DNA of 64,000 nt from Echria macrotheca (taxonomy: Eukaryota > Ascomycota > Sordariomycetes > Sordariales > Schizotheciaceae), in assembly GCA_030411725.1 (NCBI GenBank), contig MU839828.1, forward strand, positions 868,001 to 932,000. The letters run 5' to 3'. The notes under the pieces were generated by a model. The model was not told where the DNA came from. It was given only the letters and a program-made list of their open reading frames with translations, and searched no databases. Below are positions 1 to 11,408 of this stretch, in pieces. Position 1 is the first letter of the stretch. Every line of letters starts with the position of its first letter. The position numbers and the translations under genes are program-made.

Positions 1-1056
1 TCCTTCATATAGGCGGGCTACTTATGTACATTTCACCTAGTTTAAGATTTGCCTAGGTGCACTTGATGATTAGAACTAATTTCGTACTAGGCTATGAGAA
101 GTTGGAGTGAGTCTGAGCTATACCGATAAGTGAGGACCAAGTCAAACTCACAGAAGCAGCCTGATAAACTTGGAAGAAATCTAAGTCCGAAGAACAAAAA
201 ACAATGTCTATCAAGCTATCACGAAAGCAATTACTTTGAGAATTCGTAATATAACTGTTATATTAACAGGAATAACTCATAATTACGGAAGAAGCACATT
301 AGAGGCGGCCATAGCTGCGTTACGTACGGCGCAAGCTCGCTCTGTTCAGTGAAAAAAGTGGCGTTTTGATGAAAACAAGCCTGTTACCAAACTGTCACAG
401 CGATCTGGTTACAAATCAGCTCCATCTCTTTCGGCCTAAATTGCCATATTGAAAGGCGAAGGGACGCAAAAAGGCCTGGTAAAGTGGCGGTTCAAGGTAT
501 CGACAGTGCCAAGAGTGCTTCTAGGCTTTTGCAAATTGTCCGAATGTACTTTCCAATGCGTGATTGTCTTCAAGATCATGACAGGCACATGCTGTGGCTG
601 GCTTTTTGCCAACTGATGAATTCCAGATCCGCCCCGAAGCCAAGACAACGGCGCAGGTGGATCGCCGGTGTGTTAGGACCCGGTTCTCCACTCTTGTCCG
701 TGAGTGGAGACGAATTGCCGACTGCCCCGCCTGCATTGAATCGGAGTTGGGCTTGGCACAGCCGAGTCGTCCACTGCTTCCATGCATGAGAGCCCGGCGT
801 TGATTCGTCGGCGGAACTCGGCAGCATTGGCTTCTAAAACGAGGCGGCGACTGTCGAGCGTTCTCATCCGCTGGGCTCTGGTTTGCTGTCATCGAAGGCA
901 GCAACAGGTCCGTCGTCCGGGTCGCTTGGTAAGGCGATGAGCCGCGCCCCGTGGCAGAGAGGCATATATGGCCCGGTGTCCCACCACAATTGCGAGGCAA
1001 CCGTTCTCAGGGACTTGAGAAAGCCTCATTGCGATTGCCGACTTTGGGTATCCACA
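1..1056. other. Intergenic, no gene recognised
   Basis: Open frames here are short and have no recognisable motif or coherent protein-like composition. The first 300 bases are AT-rich, the rest is GC-richer. I see no RNA gene or transposon end. Confidence 0.5.
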
Positions 1057-1617
1057 ATGTCGAGTAACGGAAGCCCCCAATCCCCGGTAGATCCAAATCC
1101 CAGTCGATTTTCGCAACGGCGCACCCGGACTGCCGAGTCGGACAGATCAGCGCGGTCCCACACACGGAAGACCAAAACTTGGGCCTCGTTCCGATCGCAG
1201 TCATCTCAAGCCAGCAGCGCATCGGCTCCGCGGAAGGAACCATATAGCTTTCCAACCTATCTCCTGCCTTGGGAGAAGCTCCAGGCATACCTTGAGGAGA
1301 ACTGGCCGGGCGAAACCTTCAAGCGACACGTGGTGAGTTGGGTCTCGTCGTTTTCCTTCTGCTAGGGAGCGGAACTCTTGTGCTGAGACAAGCTGGACAT
1401 CAAGGAGGATGACAACTACGTGTTTGAACTGCCACATCCCGGCCTGACTTCGGTAAGTGCGAAAAGCCTGGCCCGGAAGAAACAAGGAATCGATCTGACT
1501 TGGAATTTTGGTTGCGGACAGGACCATGAGCGCGAGATTTCAAAACTGCGAAACAAGAAAGACGACCGCAGCCCCTCGCTGTCGCCTGAGAGGCCCCGAC
1601 GGCGCGGGGTTGCCTAG
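1057..1617 (+). CDS. Small hypothetical protein (3 exons)
   Basis: Predicted 143-aa protein of unknown function. Proposed exons are 1057-1332, 1393-1452 and 1522-1617, all phase 0. The introns start GTGAGT and GTAAGT; the first ends in a weak AAG, the second in CAG. Residues 1-65 are Ser/Arg/Thr-rich and probably disordered. A compact segment follows (PTYLLPWEKLQAYLEENWPG ... NYVFELPHPGLTS), which looks like a small folded domain that I cannot name. The tail is basic (SPERPRRRG). The ATG at 1057 is the first that gives this reading; an upstream in-frame extension looks non-coding. The gene lies 465 bp before the CorA-like gene on the same strand. The weak acceptor and the early stop leave the 3' end uncertain; it may be longer or degraded. 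Confidence 0.45.
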
Positions 1618-2082
1618 CGTTGGGCTAACAGTGGAATGGGCAAGGCTCTGAGAGCCTTGCGGGACGGCACGAAGTTCGCAGGTGACAATGTGTAACCGGG
1701 CTCGGAACTGCGCCTGCACGTCGGCGCGGGGAACAGACTCGGTGAAAGGACTTGATAGCCAATAATCAACTGGGCGACAAGTTGTGTTCATCAAACATTC
1801 GAGCCACGCGCCCAATTGAGCCACATGAGACGTTGAAAATAATAAAAAGATCCGCAGCAAACGCACACGCTCTTTTTGGTTGGTACAGTACTTTCGGTAC
1901 CCGTGTCCACGTTATGATGCGGACCTGGGAGAAATCCCTGCCCATTCGCGACGCGGATCCTGATACAGCCATGTGGCTTGGTGGCCGCCGAGGCCTTTTT
2001 GCTTGCGAGGGAGGAATCTTTTATCCCATCCTGCCTCCTCCGTCCTCCCAGTCGGTCCAACATCTGTCAGTTCCTCTGCGCA
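1618..2082. other. Intergenic between small ORF and CorA-like gene
   Basis: No supported coding exon. It includes 5' sequence in frame with the CorA-like gene from 1978, but the first ATG giving a normal N-terminus is at 2083. Confidence 0.4.
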
Positions 2083-3967
2083 ATGCCGCTCCCCGTGGAC
2101 ATTAGCAAATTGTACGATACGCGGGACGAGTATCCCAGCAACCTTGGGCCGGGAGGGACGGGGATGAACTTCAGTGCTCTCGACGGATATCAGAGCACCT
2201 TGAAAGCCACTGCGCCCGATCTATTTGTCCAAGACGGAGATGGGGTCGAAGTCAAATTTCGTGACGTGGAACTGGAGGGAGATTCGATAGGTGAGTTATT
2301 TGCTGTGTGGCACCGCCCGAGCGTCGCGATGGCGAACGTACTGGTGCTGACGAGGGTTGAAGTTCGCACAAAGTTCAACGCACACAGCGAAGCGAAGGTG
2401 GAGTCTTGGCTCGGGATCTTGCAGCACAGCGATCCTGTAAGCAATAACAAAATTGTAGCGGCGTCGAAAAAAGATCCAAAATCTCGGATGATGTGAGTGC
2501 TGATCGATGGGGGTGGGTCCCATCTCGAATTGGTTCACTGACACTGTGTACCTGGCAGATACATCTACGCTAACAACTCCCGGGACAAGCTACGCGTCCA
2601 GCGATCGACGGTCGCCTTGATATTTACCTACCATCAAGTTATGCCCGAGTATCTTGACTTCTTCACCTGCTTTGGGCTTCAGAGCACACCGCGGGACGTG
2701 CGATTCAGCGGCTTCCGAAAGCGCATCACACTTCCGAAGCGGGGGATTACGGTGGCTGAGGATCCGCTGGGGCGATCTGGCTACCAATATCAGATGGCAT
2801 ACAATCTCAAAGGGATATCCACGACAGAAGAAGGCGAGTGGTCCATCAGGAACGCAGCCTTCTACAACCGATTCGACATCATCTCGGGGAGGAGTCTGTG
2901 GGTTGTGACCAAGGGGAGGAAAGATGTATACCACCGCTATGAGGAGCTAACCAGTGAGGATGGGATGGAGGAAGACATACGGTTTGGAACAACTGACGAG
3001 AGTTTTGTCTCGTCCCTGGCGCCCCATCTATCGTTTGCCAGTTGGTCGAATGAGGATTGGCGGGGGTATGTGCGCCGCCTCGAGGAGGCTGTCAATAAGG
3101 AGAGCAAGATGGCGAAACTGGTCCCTCGAGACGAAGGCCACCAGGCGAAAAACTACCAGTCAAGCGATGTCCGGCGGATGCAGATTTGGGAGGAGCAGGC
3201 GAGCGAGGTAGTCATAGTTCTCGAGGGTAACGTTGACGTTCTCGTATCGCTCCAGCAGTTCTTCCGAGGGCTGCTGGCGGATGAAAGATTTCCGTTTCGA
3301 GACTCTTGCGCCGACGAGATCAACGATTTTGCGGCCAATCTGGACACTATCATGCGCGACATGAAGAACAACATCAGCCGGGCGAGGGCTTTGATGAGGA
3401 CTACGGCCGATAGAAAAGAACTCGTGAGTGTGCTTCTCGACGGCCCCGAGGAAGGGACTGCTAACCTCCAACTTGTTGTAGATCAAGCAGTATCGCGCCG
3501 ATGATGAGGCGGATCGAATGCGGAGGCTGACGAAAAACATGGAGCAGGAAGCCATCGTCGTGCGGATCATCACTCTTGTCACGCTTGTCTACCTCCCGGC
3601 CACGTTTGTTTCGACCTTGTTCAGCACCGATATTGTAAAGTACCAGGAGGATGGCTACCCCGATGGAAAGTATTCCCAGACAGCGATGGATCGCTGGCTA
3701 CAGGTCACGGTCCCCCTGACCGTTGTCACTTTGTTTGCTGCGTGGTGCGCAAACCGGTGGGCAACGGCGAAAGCGTCGGATACGGTGAATGCTGTCGAGA
3801 GAAAGCTCGAAAGTATAGAAGACGAGAAGCTCGAGAGGGCGAAAGACGTGGGGTTCGGAGGGAGTCTTGAGCAGTTGCCGCCCGTTCGTGGGAGTCGGAT
3901 CATGACCTGGCTGCGGGGCTCGGGAGGCAGATCCAGCTGGGATCATGTCGGGACTGCTGTTGCGTAG
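2083..3967 (+). CDS. CorA-like Mg2+ transporter-family membrane protein
   Basis: Predicted 586-aa protein of the large fungal family annotated as CorA-like. Exons are 2083-2492, 2559-3423 and 3482-3967. The introns are 66 bp (GTGAGT...CAG, phase 2) and 58 bp (GTGAGT...TAG, phase 0), and the frame is restored exactly at both. The long N-terminal part is soluble. The C-terminus carries two membrane segments, about 451-472 (ITLVTLVYLPATFVSTLFST) and 497-516 (VTVPLTVVTLFAAWCANRW), as in CorA proteins. The classical GMN motif after the first segment is not present; the sequence there is STDIVKYQ. This is usual for fungal family members, and transport activity should not be assumed. The start at 2083 (MPLPVDISKLYD) matches the typical N-terminus; frame upstream of it is open but looks non-coding. 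The next gene downstream is a kinase-vWA protein on the same strand. Confidence 0.8.
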
Positions 3968-4904
3968 CGCGAATGGATGTAACCTGGAAAGATAGCCGAA
4001 AGTCAGCGTTGTCAGGTACCAGTTCCTGTAGGACGCGACCAGGCGCGGTACAGCTTGTCAATAAACAGTGCGCGACGCACTGGCGAGATCGAGTCGGGCC
4101 TTCTATAAACCATCCGGCGCGCCTTTTGTGAATGCGCGTCCTGATCTGAAGAGCGCTGACAAAATCGGTATTTTCGCGCAATGGGTTGTTGCTTTCCAGA
4201 GTTGCGTGGAGAGCCGAACCAAGATCTTCTCCAGGAGGAAACGGATCCTGGAAGATCATCCCCGGCCTTCCTTCCGGTTCGCTCACGGAATCTGGAAGCC
4301 CCCACGCACCGCTTTGACCAGGTGAAGCTGGGGGGGTCGCCAGCTTAGCGCCAAGTTCATCTCCTGACTTCCATCGAGATGGATGGCGAGGGCAATTTCG
4401 GAAAAGGGACGAGTTTTTCGGTTTCCAACATCATCTCTTCAGTTTTGGCGGCCCCGGCAGCATAAGGGTAAGGGGAGAAGCGTCCCCCGCACATCAGGAC
4501 ACCGCTAACCCGACGCAGCATGTCACCCTTGTTGTTCAGCCTTCCGGGCCACTCGGTGGAGGGGAAAACGAGGCACCTACTGCATTGCGGGAGGCGCCCA
4601 TCCCCCGTCACTGGGAGGGGACGGTGGCAGCCCGACCTCGCGAAGCCTTGCGACAGCCTACTCCCCGCTCTAAAATGTCGCGCCAACGCTTCCCGACCGA
4701 TCACACACTCTCCCTACCCTCTTCATCGCCTTTGAAGGGGTGGCTAGCAACAGCGCGCTTTGCCCAGCACCGGCGCTCCCTTCTTGTTGTCGTGCCCTCT
4801 AACCTGTGCGCGCAACCGCCTCCCGCCGGCTGGCGCGTTGTCCACGGCGTCGATTCGCATACCCGACCGCCGTCCGGATGTTGACGACCGGTCAACGAGC
4901 CACG
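3968..4904. other. Intergenic, no gene recognised
   Basis: About 0.9 kb of GC-rich sequence between the CorA-like and kinase-vWA genes. Overlapping short frames exist on both strands but none has a recognisable motif. It probably holds the kinase-vWA promoter and 5' UTR. Confidence 0.4.
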
Positions 4905-7900
4905 ATGTCAGCCATTCCGCCTGCGCCGGCGCCAGCGTCAGTTGTACCTGATGTTTTGGCCGACTTCAACGCCCTCGTGGACGGGTGCAAACGAGTCAAC
5001 TATCAGGGCCACGCATTCTACCACCCGGTCTCCAAGATCAAGGAATGGATGCTGGCCGGAAACAACCTGGGCAAGCTATTGGCACGCGCCTATCCGAATG
5101 GATTCGCCACGACAACCGCGAAGGATATCCAGGAATCTGTCATCGTCTTTGCGATCCTTCTACGTCTCAGATGTGGCGATCAGATCCATATCTTCCAGCA
5201 ATACTTCAAGGACAGCAACCTCGATGCGTCACTCCCCGAGTCCCTCCTCTCCCGTCTCAAAGGCTGCCAGGAAGTCCTCGAAGCGTTCGATAAGGAGAGA
5301 TGGGCGTTCAATCCTGCGAAGATAGAAGATATGCTCAACCACTCCAAGGCGTACACCGGCGGCCGCTGGATTCTGCCGTTTTGTCGAAGGCACAGAGTTG
5401 GCGGTGGCGGCACGGCTACCGTTGACGGCGTAAACGTTCCTCATGACCTTGTTCCCGAGGAACTCAAGAGCACCTTGTTGGAGAGAGACCCAAAGCGGGG
5501 CTACGAGTTTGACGACAGAGACTTTGGCCTAGTAAGTTCCCAGTCGACTGTCCTCCCCACACCCCCACTCAAGTTGTGGTGCTGACATCATATCAAGTGC
5601 TATCAGTTTGCCGTCAAGTCCTACAGTGACGAGAACCACAGCGTGTTCGAAACCGAGATCAGCAACTTCAACGGAATCAGAGGCTTGGCCGGCGTTATTG
5701 CGTGCTTTGGTTGGTATACCGAAGAGACTCTGGTGGAAGGGGAGCGCCAAACAACGCACAATATCTTGCTGGAATACGGCGATCAAGATCTCGATGAGTA
5801 CTTGGCCATAAACTCCCCGCCTATTTTGATGTCGGAGATCATCGACTTCTGGAAAAACATCTTTGAAGTTGCCGCCACACTCAACAAATTCCACACCTTG
5901 CCCTACGAACGCCCCGACGGAAGCGGGGTGAACTTCCACGGGTGGCATGGGGATGTCAAGCCCAGCAATATTCTCTTTGCCCAGGGAAAGTTCAAGCTGG
6001 CTGATTTCGGTTTCGCCAAGTTTGAGCCGAAGCTGCCAGGGAAAAAGCCGGAGACCTCTCTTGACGGAGTGACTCTCACGTACGGTATGTTGACTTCTTG
6101 TTTCATCCACGATCTACCCCGTCTTCGTTCGAGTGGCACGAATAGTACTCTCCCTTCCACCACCACAGTCCACTGTCTAACCCCAAGCTTCAGGCGCCCC
6201 AGAATGCGATCCCGGTCGAAGACGAGAGAAGACTACGACACATCAGACCCAAAAGATCGATACGTGGTCTTTTGGTTGTCTGCTCTCCAGCGTAGCGACT
6301 TGGGTTGTCTTTGGGTCTGATGCCTATGAGCGGCAATACCCCTTTTTCCGAAAATATGCAATGGAAAAGCTCATCCATGAGCGCAAATCAGATGGCGGGA
6401 CATTTGAAGAACCAAAAGCCCTCGATGGCTTCCATGATGGTTGCAATGTTCTCCAGGCGGTGAAGACTTGGCATCAGTACATACTGGACTCAACTAGGAG
6501 GTCGGATACCGTCACCCGCAAGGTCGTTAAACTTATCGAGAGCCACATGCTTCGATCAGACCCGGAAGAGCGGTCATCATTTGAGAAGCTAACTGAACAG
6601 TTGCGAAGCATCATTCAGAATGCTAAAGACAAACAAAATCGACTCCTACCCAACGACCCTGAGCTGCTGAAGGCTCTGCTCATGCTCGATGACACCGCGC
6701 CGCCAGATGTCAACCTCCAAGCAAGGCTAACGGACAAGACTGTCGGCCATCAACCAACGGGTCCCGGCCTACAGACCAAACGGCCCAAGAAAACCGAGCG
6801 GATCGAGGAAATGGTAGTCACGACCAAGGTAGCAAGTCGTCGAAAGGCCTTGGAATCGGAGTTGCTGTCGCAAAACCAAACTTATACCCCGCCGTGTGTC
6901 ATCTTCGAGCCCATCGATGGTCCTTCGAATAGCATGATCACGGAGGCTGGAGAGCATGAGCAGGATGCGCCCACCTCATCGACTTCCCCTCCGCCACGGG
7001 AATGGCCGCCAGAAATGACACCCCCTGCAACCGCGGTCGAAGAAAAGATTCCTGCGATGATGTATAGCCCAGAGGACCTCCACGAATCGAAATTTTCGTC
7101 GCCACGCCATGCTGAAAAGCTTCCGGTAGTCAACGAGCCACCCGAAGTCAGCGAAACTGACAAGTCGCTGTCCCCAAGCCAAGGCCGGCGTCTCCCTGCC
7201 ACAACGCACCTTAGGTCGCCATCGCAAGGGCAACTTTCGACGAGCGATTACAACCGATCAAGATTCTCTCTACCCCCGGCGCTATCCACTTCAACGCTCG
7301 CTTCTAACATCGATGATTTTTCACAATATCGAATCGGTCAACTTCGCGCCGAGCTTGAGAGACAGTGGTCAGAACGCGGTATCTTCGATAAAATGCGCGG
7401 GAAGATCCCGGTTGATCATGTACAGGCAAACTTTGTACAGGGGCGTGATATTGTATGACTTACCCCCAGCCCCAATCTTTTTCTTTGGGGCTTTGAGTGC
7501 TGACACGCTCTTAGAAGTTCGTTGTCGATAATGGCTTTAGGATGCTTGAGCATTGGACCGAAGCCAAGTTTGTATTGGTGACTTTGGCAATGAAAATAGG
7601 TGCCTTGGACGACGATGGCCTTGACTTGCTCTTTACTCGGGGAGGTCACAAAGAGCAGGGGATAAAAGGATCACAAATTCGAAACAAGTTCGAGGCAGCA
7701 ATGGACAAAGTGGCAACCCTCAACTCGACACAACCGTCCCGATCCAGCACGTTGCTTCCGACGCAAATGGCGGGCGCATTGCGTCAGGTCCTCAAAGAGT
7801 ACAGAAAACATCCTTCCAAGAAACTCACCATGATCATTCTCACCACGGGAATGTGGGAAGCGGAAGAGGATGGTTCTGACGATGTCGAAGGACTCCTCGC

Positions 7901-8359
7901 AAAAGAGATCGGCCGCTTGGCCGAGGACCCATCATTTCGCAGAGAAAGGCGGCTGACTATCGAATTTGTGTCATTCGGCGAGTACCCAGACGGTCTGAAA
8001 CGGCTGGGGAGCTTGGATGACCATCTCAGCTCAAAGTATGGGATCCCGTAAGTGTCACTGCTTCGTCAGACCCTCTAGCCCTTTGCTGATGTAACTTTTG
8101 CAGAGATGTCATCGACACCGAGCATTGGACGGGTGATCCCGACAAGATGCTTCTTGGAAGCATAAATCCTGCTTTGGATAGAGAGGTCACCTTTCCTGTC
8201 GACTACGGCGGACATGGCGAGGCTGCTGATTACTATGACGATTCACGGAGTTCAAGGCTCTACCGAGGCCCCTCGCCCGGCGCAGGCCCGAGAAACTCCA
8301 CGACTTCATTATCCGGTCGTACATTCCGGCGAATGTTTAGAAGTGACACTCAAGGCTGA
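4905..8359 (+). CDS. Protein kinase-like / vWA-like fusion protein
   Basis: Predicted 1050-aa protein. Exons are 4905-5531, 5607-6084, 6194-7452, 7515-8047 and 8104-8359; all junctions keep frame. Residues 1-205 are a helical N-terminal region. A kinase-like domain follows: FAVK lysine near 213, catalytic loop HGDVKPSNIL at 323-332 (HxD kept, non-RD because G precedes D), DFG at 342-344, APE at 370-372 and DTWSFG in the F helix. No glycine-rich loop is seen before the lysine. A long Pro/Ser-rich linker (about 500-760) leads to a vWA-like domain starting KFVVDNGFRM near 789. The MIDAS signature DxSxS is degenerate (DNGF), and the later metal-binding Asp appears replaced (LTTGMWE). Kinase plus vWA fusions occur in fungi, but their role is not established. 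The start at 4905 has a purine at -3; ATG 4878 is an alternative. The first acceptor could also be 5597, adding CYQ. Confidence 0.78.
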
Positions 8360-8874
8360 ACGAGCAATTCTCGCACCCGGAGAGCGGGTCCCGACCCTGT
8401 ATGGCGAGACCAGGGTGGTTCCCAAACGTTTGTTCGATTGGGTACCTGGCTTTTTCTTTGGTATATATCAGCATGTTTGCTCTTTTCTTTTGGATGAATA
8501 AAAGGCGCAAAAGCTATTGGCCCTTGGCAAAGGGTGAAGTGGCTGGTTAGGATACGACGATAAGGCATGTTACAGTCGAGCCGGAATGGGTTAGTTGGTG
8601 GGGTTTCTCGCTTTCTCAATTTGTCAAGATACCATCTTATATAAATTCGGCGTTATTTCATCTTCATTGAAGCATCTTGGTGCTGATACTTGGGGTCCTA
8701 AGACTTTCGCGTGCCATCATTCAAGACCACCCTCGTGCTCAACCTGTCGGCATGGCATGGTGTATCAAAACCTCACACTTGGTCTTTTTCCCCATTGAAT
8801 AATTATATTTGTCCGCGCCGGAGAAAAACTGAGATAAATCACCAGACCCACCTAGTCTACACCTTGTCAAACGC
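8360..8874. other. Intergenic / 3' flank of kinase-vWA gene
   Basis: No gene recognised. It probably holds the 3' UTR of the kinase-vWA gene. Confidence 0.4.
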
Positions 8875-9480
8875 CTCGATGTAATCCTTCCTTCCTAACG
8901 GGACTTGCTTCGACCGTAAAATCATATATGTCGTTTGCGTCTCGTCTGCACATGGAATGATAAGTTCTCAGTCCCGGCTTTAGTTTTGACCTTCACGGTT
9001 CCCCAATTCCCTTCATCCAGATGAGAGACATAGCCTTCTGCAGAGAGAATCGTTTACTTATATCTTAACCCTAGTCCCGCTTTTAAGGTCTGTCTTACTT
9101 TGGCCTTATCTACAGCCGCCAGGAACCCTTTATCGTTTTAATTCTGGCCGTGAATTCATCGAGAGTCTTCTTGTCGTTATTCTGATAGGATAGGTATCCC
9201 CCATCGGCCTCGCTAGATGTAGCTTGATAACGCTCATTTCGCTTTAGAGAGAGAATAACGGCGGCTTTATATCATCGATTAGGCGCGTTAGAGGTTATTT
9301 TATATGGAACCTAACCTTGTTCCCCTGCGCGTAACCTTCAGTCGCCCTCTGAACGCGAGTTAGGGTGTTGGGTCCTTGGTTAAACGTGCGAGGGATTCGG
9401 CCGAGGCGCGCGGAAGACGAAAAGAGTAACGCTGTGTTAATGTTGGGCTTATTGAGAAAATGGTACTAGTGATAAAAGCA
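8875..9480 (-). pseudogene. Unidentified decayed gene relic
   Basis: Reading the minus strand from 9480 downwards gives coherent protein-like stretches in three successive frames, broken by two frameshifts and several stops. The stretches are RIPRTFNQGPNTLTRVQRAT and neighbours (about 9420-9250), RYQATSSEADGGYLSYQNND and neighbours (about 9235-9130), then FLAAVDKAKVRQTLKAGLGL and SHLDEGNWGTVKVKTKAG (about 9125-8950). Composition and continuity suggest one former gene of at least 200 codons. I do not recognise the family. It could be part of a mobile element, but there are no terminal repeats to support that. Confidence 0.4.
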
Positions 9481-9668
9481 TCGGACTTAGGTCCGCTATA
9501 CCCGTCTATCAGGAGAGGCAATGCCCAACGGGAATTGCGCGTGTATTAATTCTCGGCTTATTAGACATGTAGCAAGATTCACCGAGTCCGTTGCTGCTAG
9601 GAAATGGATGTCTTCATGTTCACCGGGAAATACAACCGGGGGACCTCACGCCCAGTCTACAAAGCCAA

Positions 9669-10577
9669 CTACCGCCCAAACGTATACCGACAAAAGCAAA
9701 ACGTGTTCCTCGTCACCGGCAGCAGAGAGAGCATCCACATAATGACCCGCATCACCGGCCCCGCCCTCGCCCTCGGGACCGACTTGTTGGTGACAATCGG
9801 CTGGACTTCCTCCAGTCTCAGACCGTCACACACCTTTTCGAGGCCCCTGGGATCAATCCCCCACCGCACCCACTGCACATCCGACCCGGTCTTCCATATC
9901 AACGAAAACATCCTCTGCACCCGCCTCGTCAGCCAGTTCGACGCGTCCATGATGATCTCCCCCTTCCCGAAGTGAGCACACAGCGTCGCGATCATGGCCT
10001 CCCCCTCGACCGGGTCCAGGTACGAGGTTAGTCCCTCCATGACGATGACCGTCGGGCGATCAGCCGGTAGACTTTTGATCACTTCGGGGTTGGTGGCCGA
10101 GCCTGATACCATGGCATAATCCGTGCCTGACGGGAGAGGGGGTGCGACGACCCGGCGGAGGGCGATCACATCCTCTAGGTCGAGATCGATCCATCTGACT
10201 TTTTTTCTCTCGTCCAGTGAGAGGGCGGAGAGGAGTCGGTGGGCGCGCGTGTCGAGGCCGCAGCCGAGGTGGATTACGCTTGTCCCCGTGGGGTGGGAGG
10301 ATAGGAAGGCGAGGATGCGTGTGTCGATCCAGGAGCCGCGGGCGCCGACTAGGTAGATGGAGCCGCGGCCGACGCCGATGGTGGTAAAATCGTGGTCGAT
10401 GGCGGAGAGGACTTGGGAGGCGAAGTGGTCTGCGAGGATGGGATTGGGGGATTGGGCGTCAAGGGCGCGGCCGTGGAGGGTTATGAGGAGGGTGGACTGA
10501 GGCCCTGTGAGGGATACTTTTGGTTTAGGAGCTCGATCGAGGGTAGTGGTGGTGGTGGTTGTAGTTGTGGTGGCCAT
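9669..10577 (-). CDS. LCMT/TcmP-type SAM-dependent O-methyltransferase
   Basis: Predicted 302-aa intronless protein of the leucine carboxyl methyltransferase-like family (the group that includes polyketide O-methyltransferases of the TcmP type). Motif I is VIHLGCGLDTRAHRL (GCGLDTR at about 105-111), the acidic SAM-binding loop is VRWIDLDLEDVIALRR, and the post-core motif is VIVMEGLTSYL, all diagnostic. The N-terminus has a run of ten threonines encoded by a GGT/TGT repeat near 10540-10575, a likely slippage-prone microsatellite. The start at 10577 (MATTTT) is preferred; the frame is open further upstream, to 10775, but that part looks non-coding and overlaps the isochorismatase relic on the other strand. 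Substrate is unknown: no PKS or NRPS is in the window. It is flanked on both sides by gene relics. Confidence 0.8.
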   Translation of the reverse strand: MATTTTTTTTTTLDRAPKPKVSLTGPQSTLLITLHGRALDAQSPNPILADHFASQVLSAIDHDFTTIGVGRGSIYLVGARGSWIDTRILAFLSSHPTGTSVIHLGCGLDTRAHRLLSALSLDERKKVRWIDLDLEDVIALRRVVAPPLPSGTDYAMVSGSATNPEVIKSLPADRPTVIVMEGLTSYLDPVEGEAMIATLCAHFGKGEIIMDASNWLTRRVQRMFSLIWKTGSDVQWVRWGIDPRGLEKVCDGLRLEEVQPIVTNKSVPRARAGPVMRVIMWMLSLLPVTRNTFCFCRYTFGR

Positions 10578-10749
10578 GATGCGAGGAGGCCGTGGTGGTT
10601 GGACGCGGTCGAGGTGAGGTAGACGGAGGTGTGAGCTGCGGACGGGAAGAGGTGAGGGGATCGGAAGGCGGATAAGTGATAGTCGCCGAGAAGGTGGGTG
10701 GGGGTTTGGTTCTCGGTTTACGAGAAATGCGCTAGTTATTTTATCGACT

Positions 10750-11275
10750 CGGGCATACGTCGGAAAGCTGACCAAGTATTACAGACAACTGCTGTCCCTG
10801 CTTTGATCGTCTTCGTTCAACATGAAAAACCCCCGGAAGACGGGCCTCTAAACAGAGGGTCAGAGTTGTGGAAATTGGTTTTGAACCGAGAGATGATATT
10901 CCAGAGGAGTAGCTAGTGCAGAAGAAGGATAGTAGGATACCTACCTAATAGCTTCTAGTCAGTCTAATTGATAATAGATGATATGTTTCCATTAAACTTG
11001 GATCTTAGCGCGACGCTTAAAGCGTTAGGGATTACGGATATTATCGCAATTGGTTTTATAAGCGAGTACTACGTCAAGGGACCCTGTAAGGGAGCTGTGA
11101 ATGCTGGATCTAACGTAACTCTTCTCAGCAGTCCGTACTCAACTTATAATAGAGAAAAGCAATTAGCAACTGACATTGAGCGTGAGGTTGAGGCCCGGTC
11201 GAGGGAGAAGTCGGTAACGGTGATAAATTGTGAAGAGGCCGTTGAATCGCGTGGCAGACAAAGGGCATATTTGTA
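10750..11275 (+). pseudogene. Isochorismatase-family hydrolase pseudogene
   Basis: Two segments in the same plus frame match the isochorismatase/cysteine-hydrolase fold in order. At 10791-10890 the reading is AVPALIVFVQHEKPPEDGPL then NRGSELWKLV, as in the family's central strand and loop. From about 10977 it is LKALGITDIIAIGFISEY followed by GAVNAGSNVTLLSSPYSTY, as in its C-terminal half. The bases between them (10890-10968) carry several stops in all plausible frames. The catalytic cysteine of the usual EYCV motif is tyrosine here (EYYVKGPC), and the N-terminal catalytic Asp segment is missing. The TGC-to-TAC change is the TpG-to-TpA type expected from RIP on the other strand, but one site proves nothing. 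I call it a dead gene. Confidence 0.6.
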
Positions 11276-11408
11276 ACATGCCACCGCAAAACTGGTACTA
11301 CAGCAATAACCAATAGCTTGCTTCAGGTGTTTCTCAATATTGGTATTCAGTAAAGGTGGATTCTCCCCTGCTCTGAAGACTGTGTAAGAGTGGTCCTATC
11401 TTGCAGTT

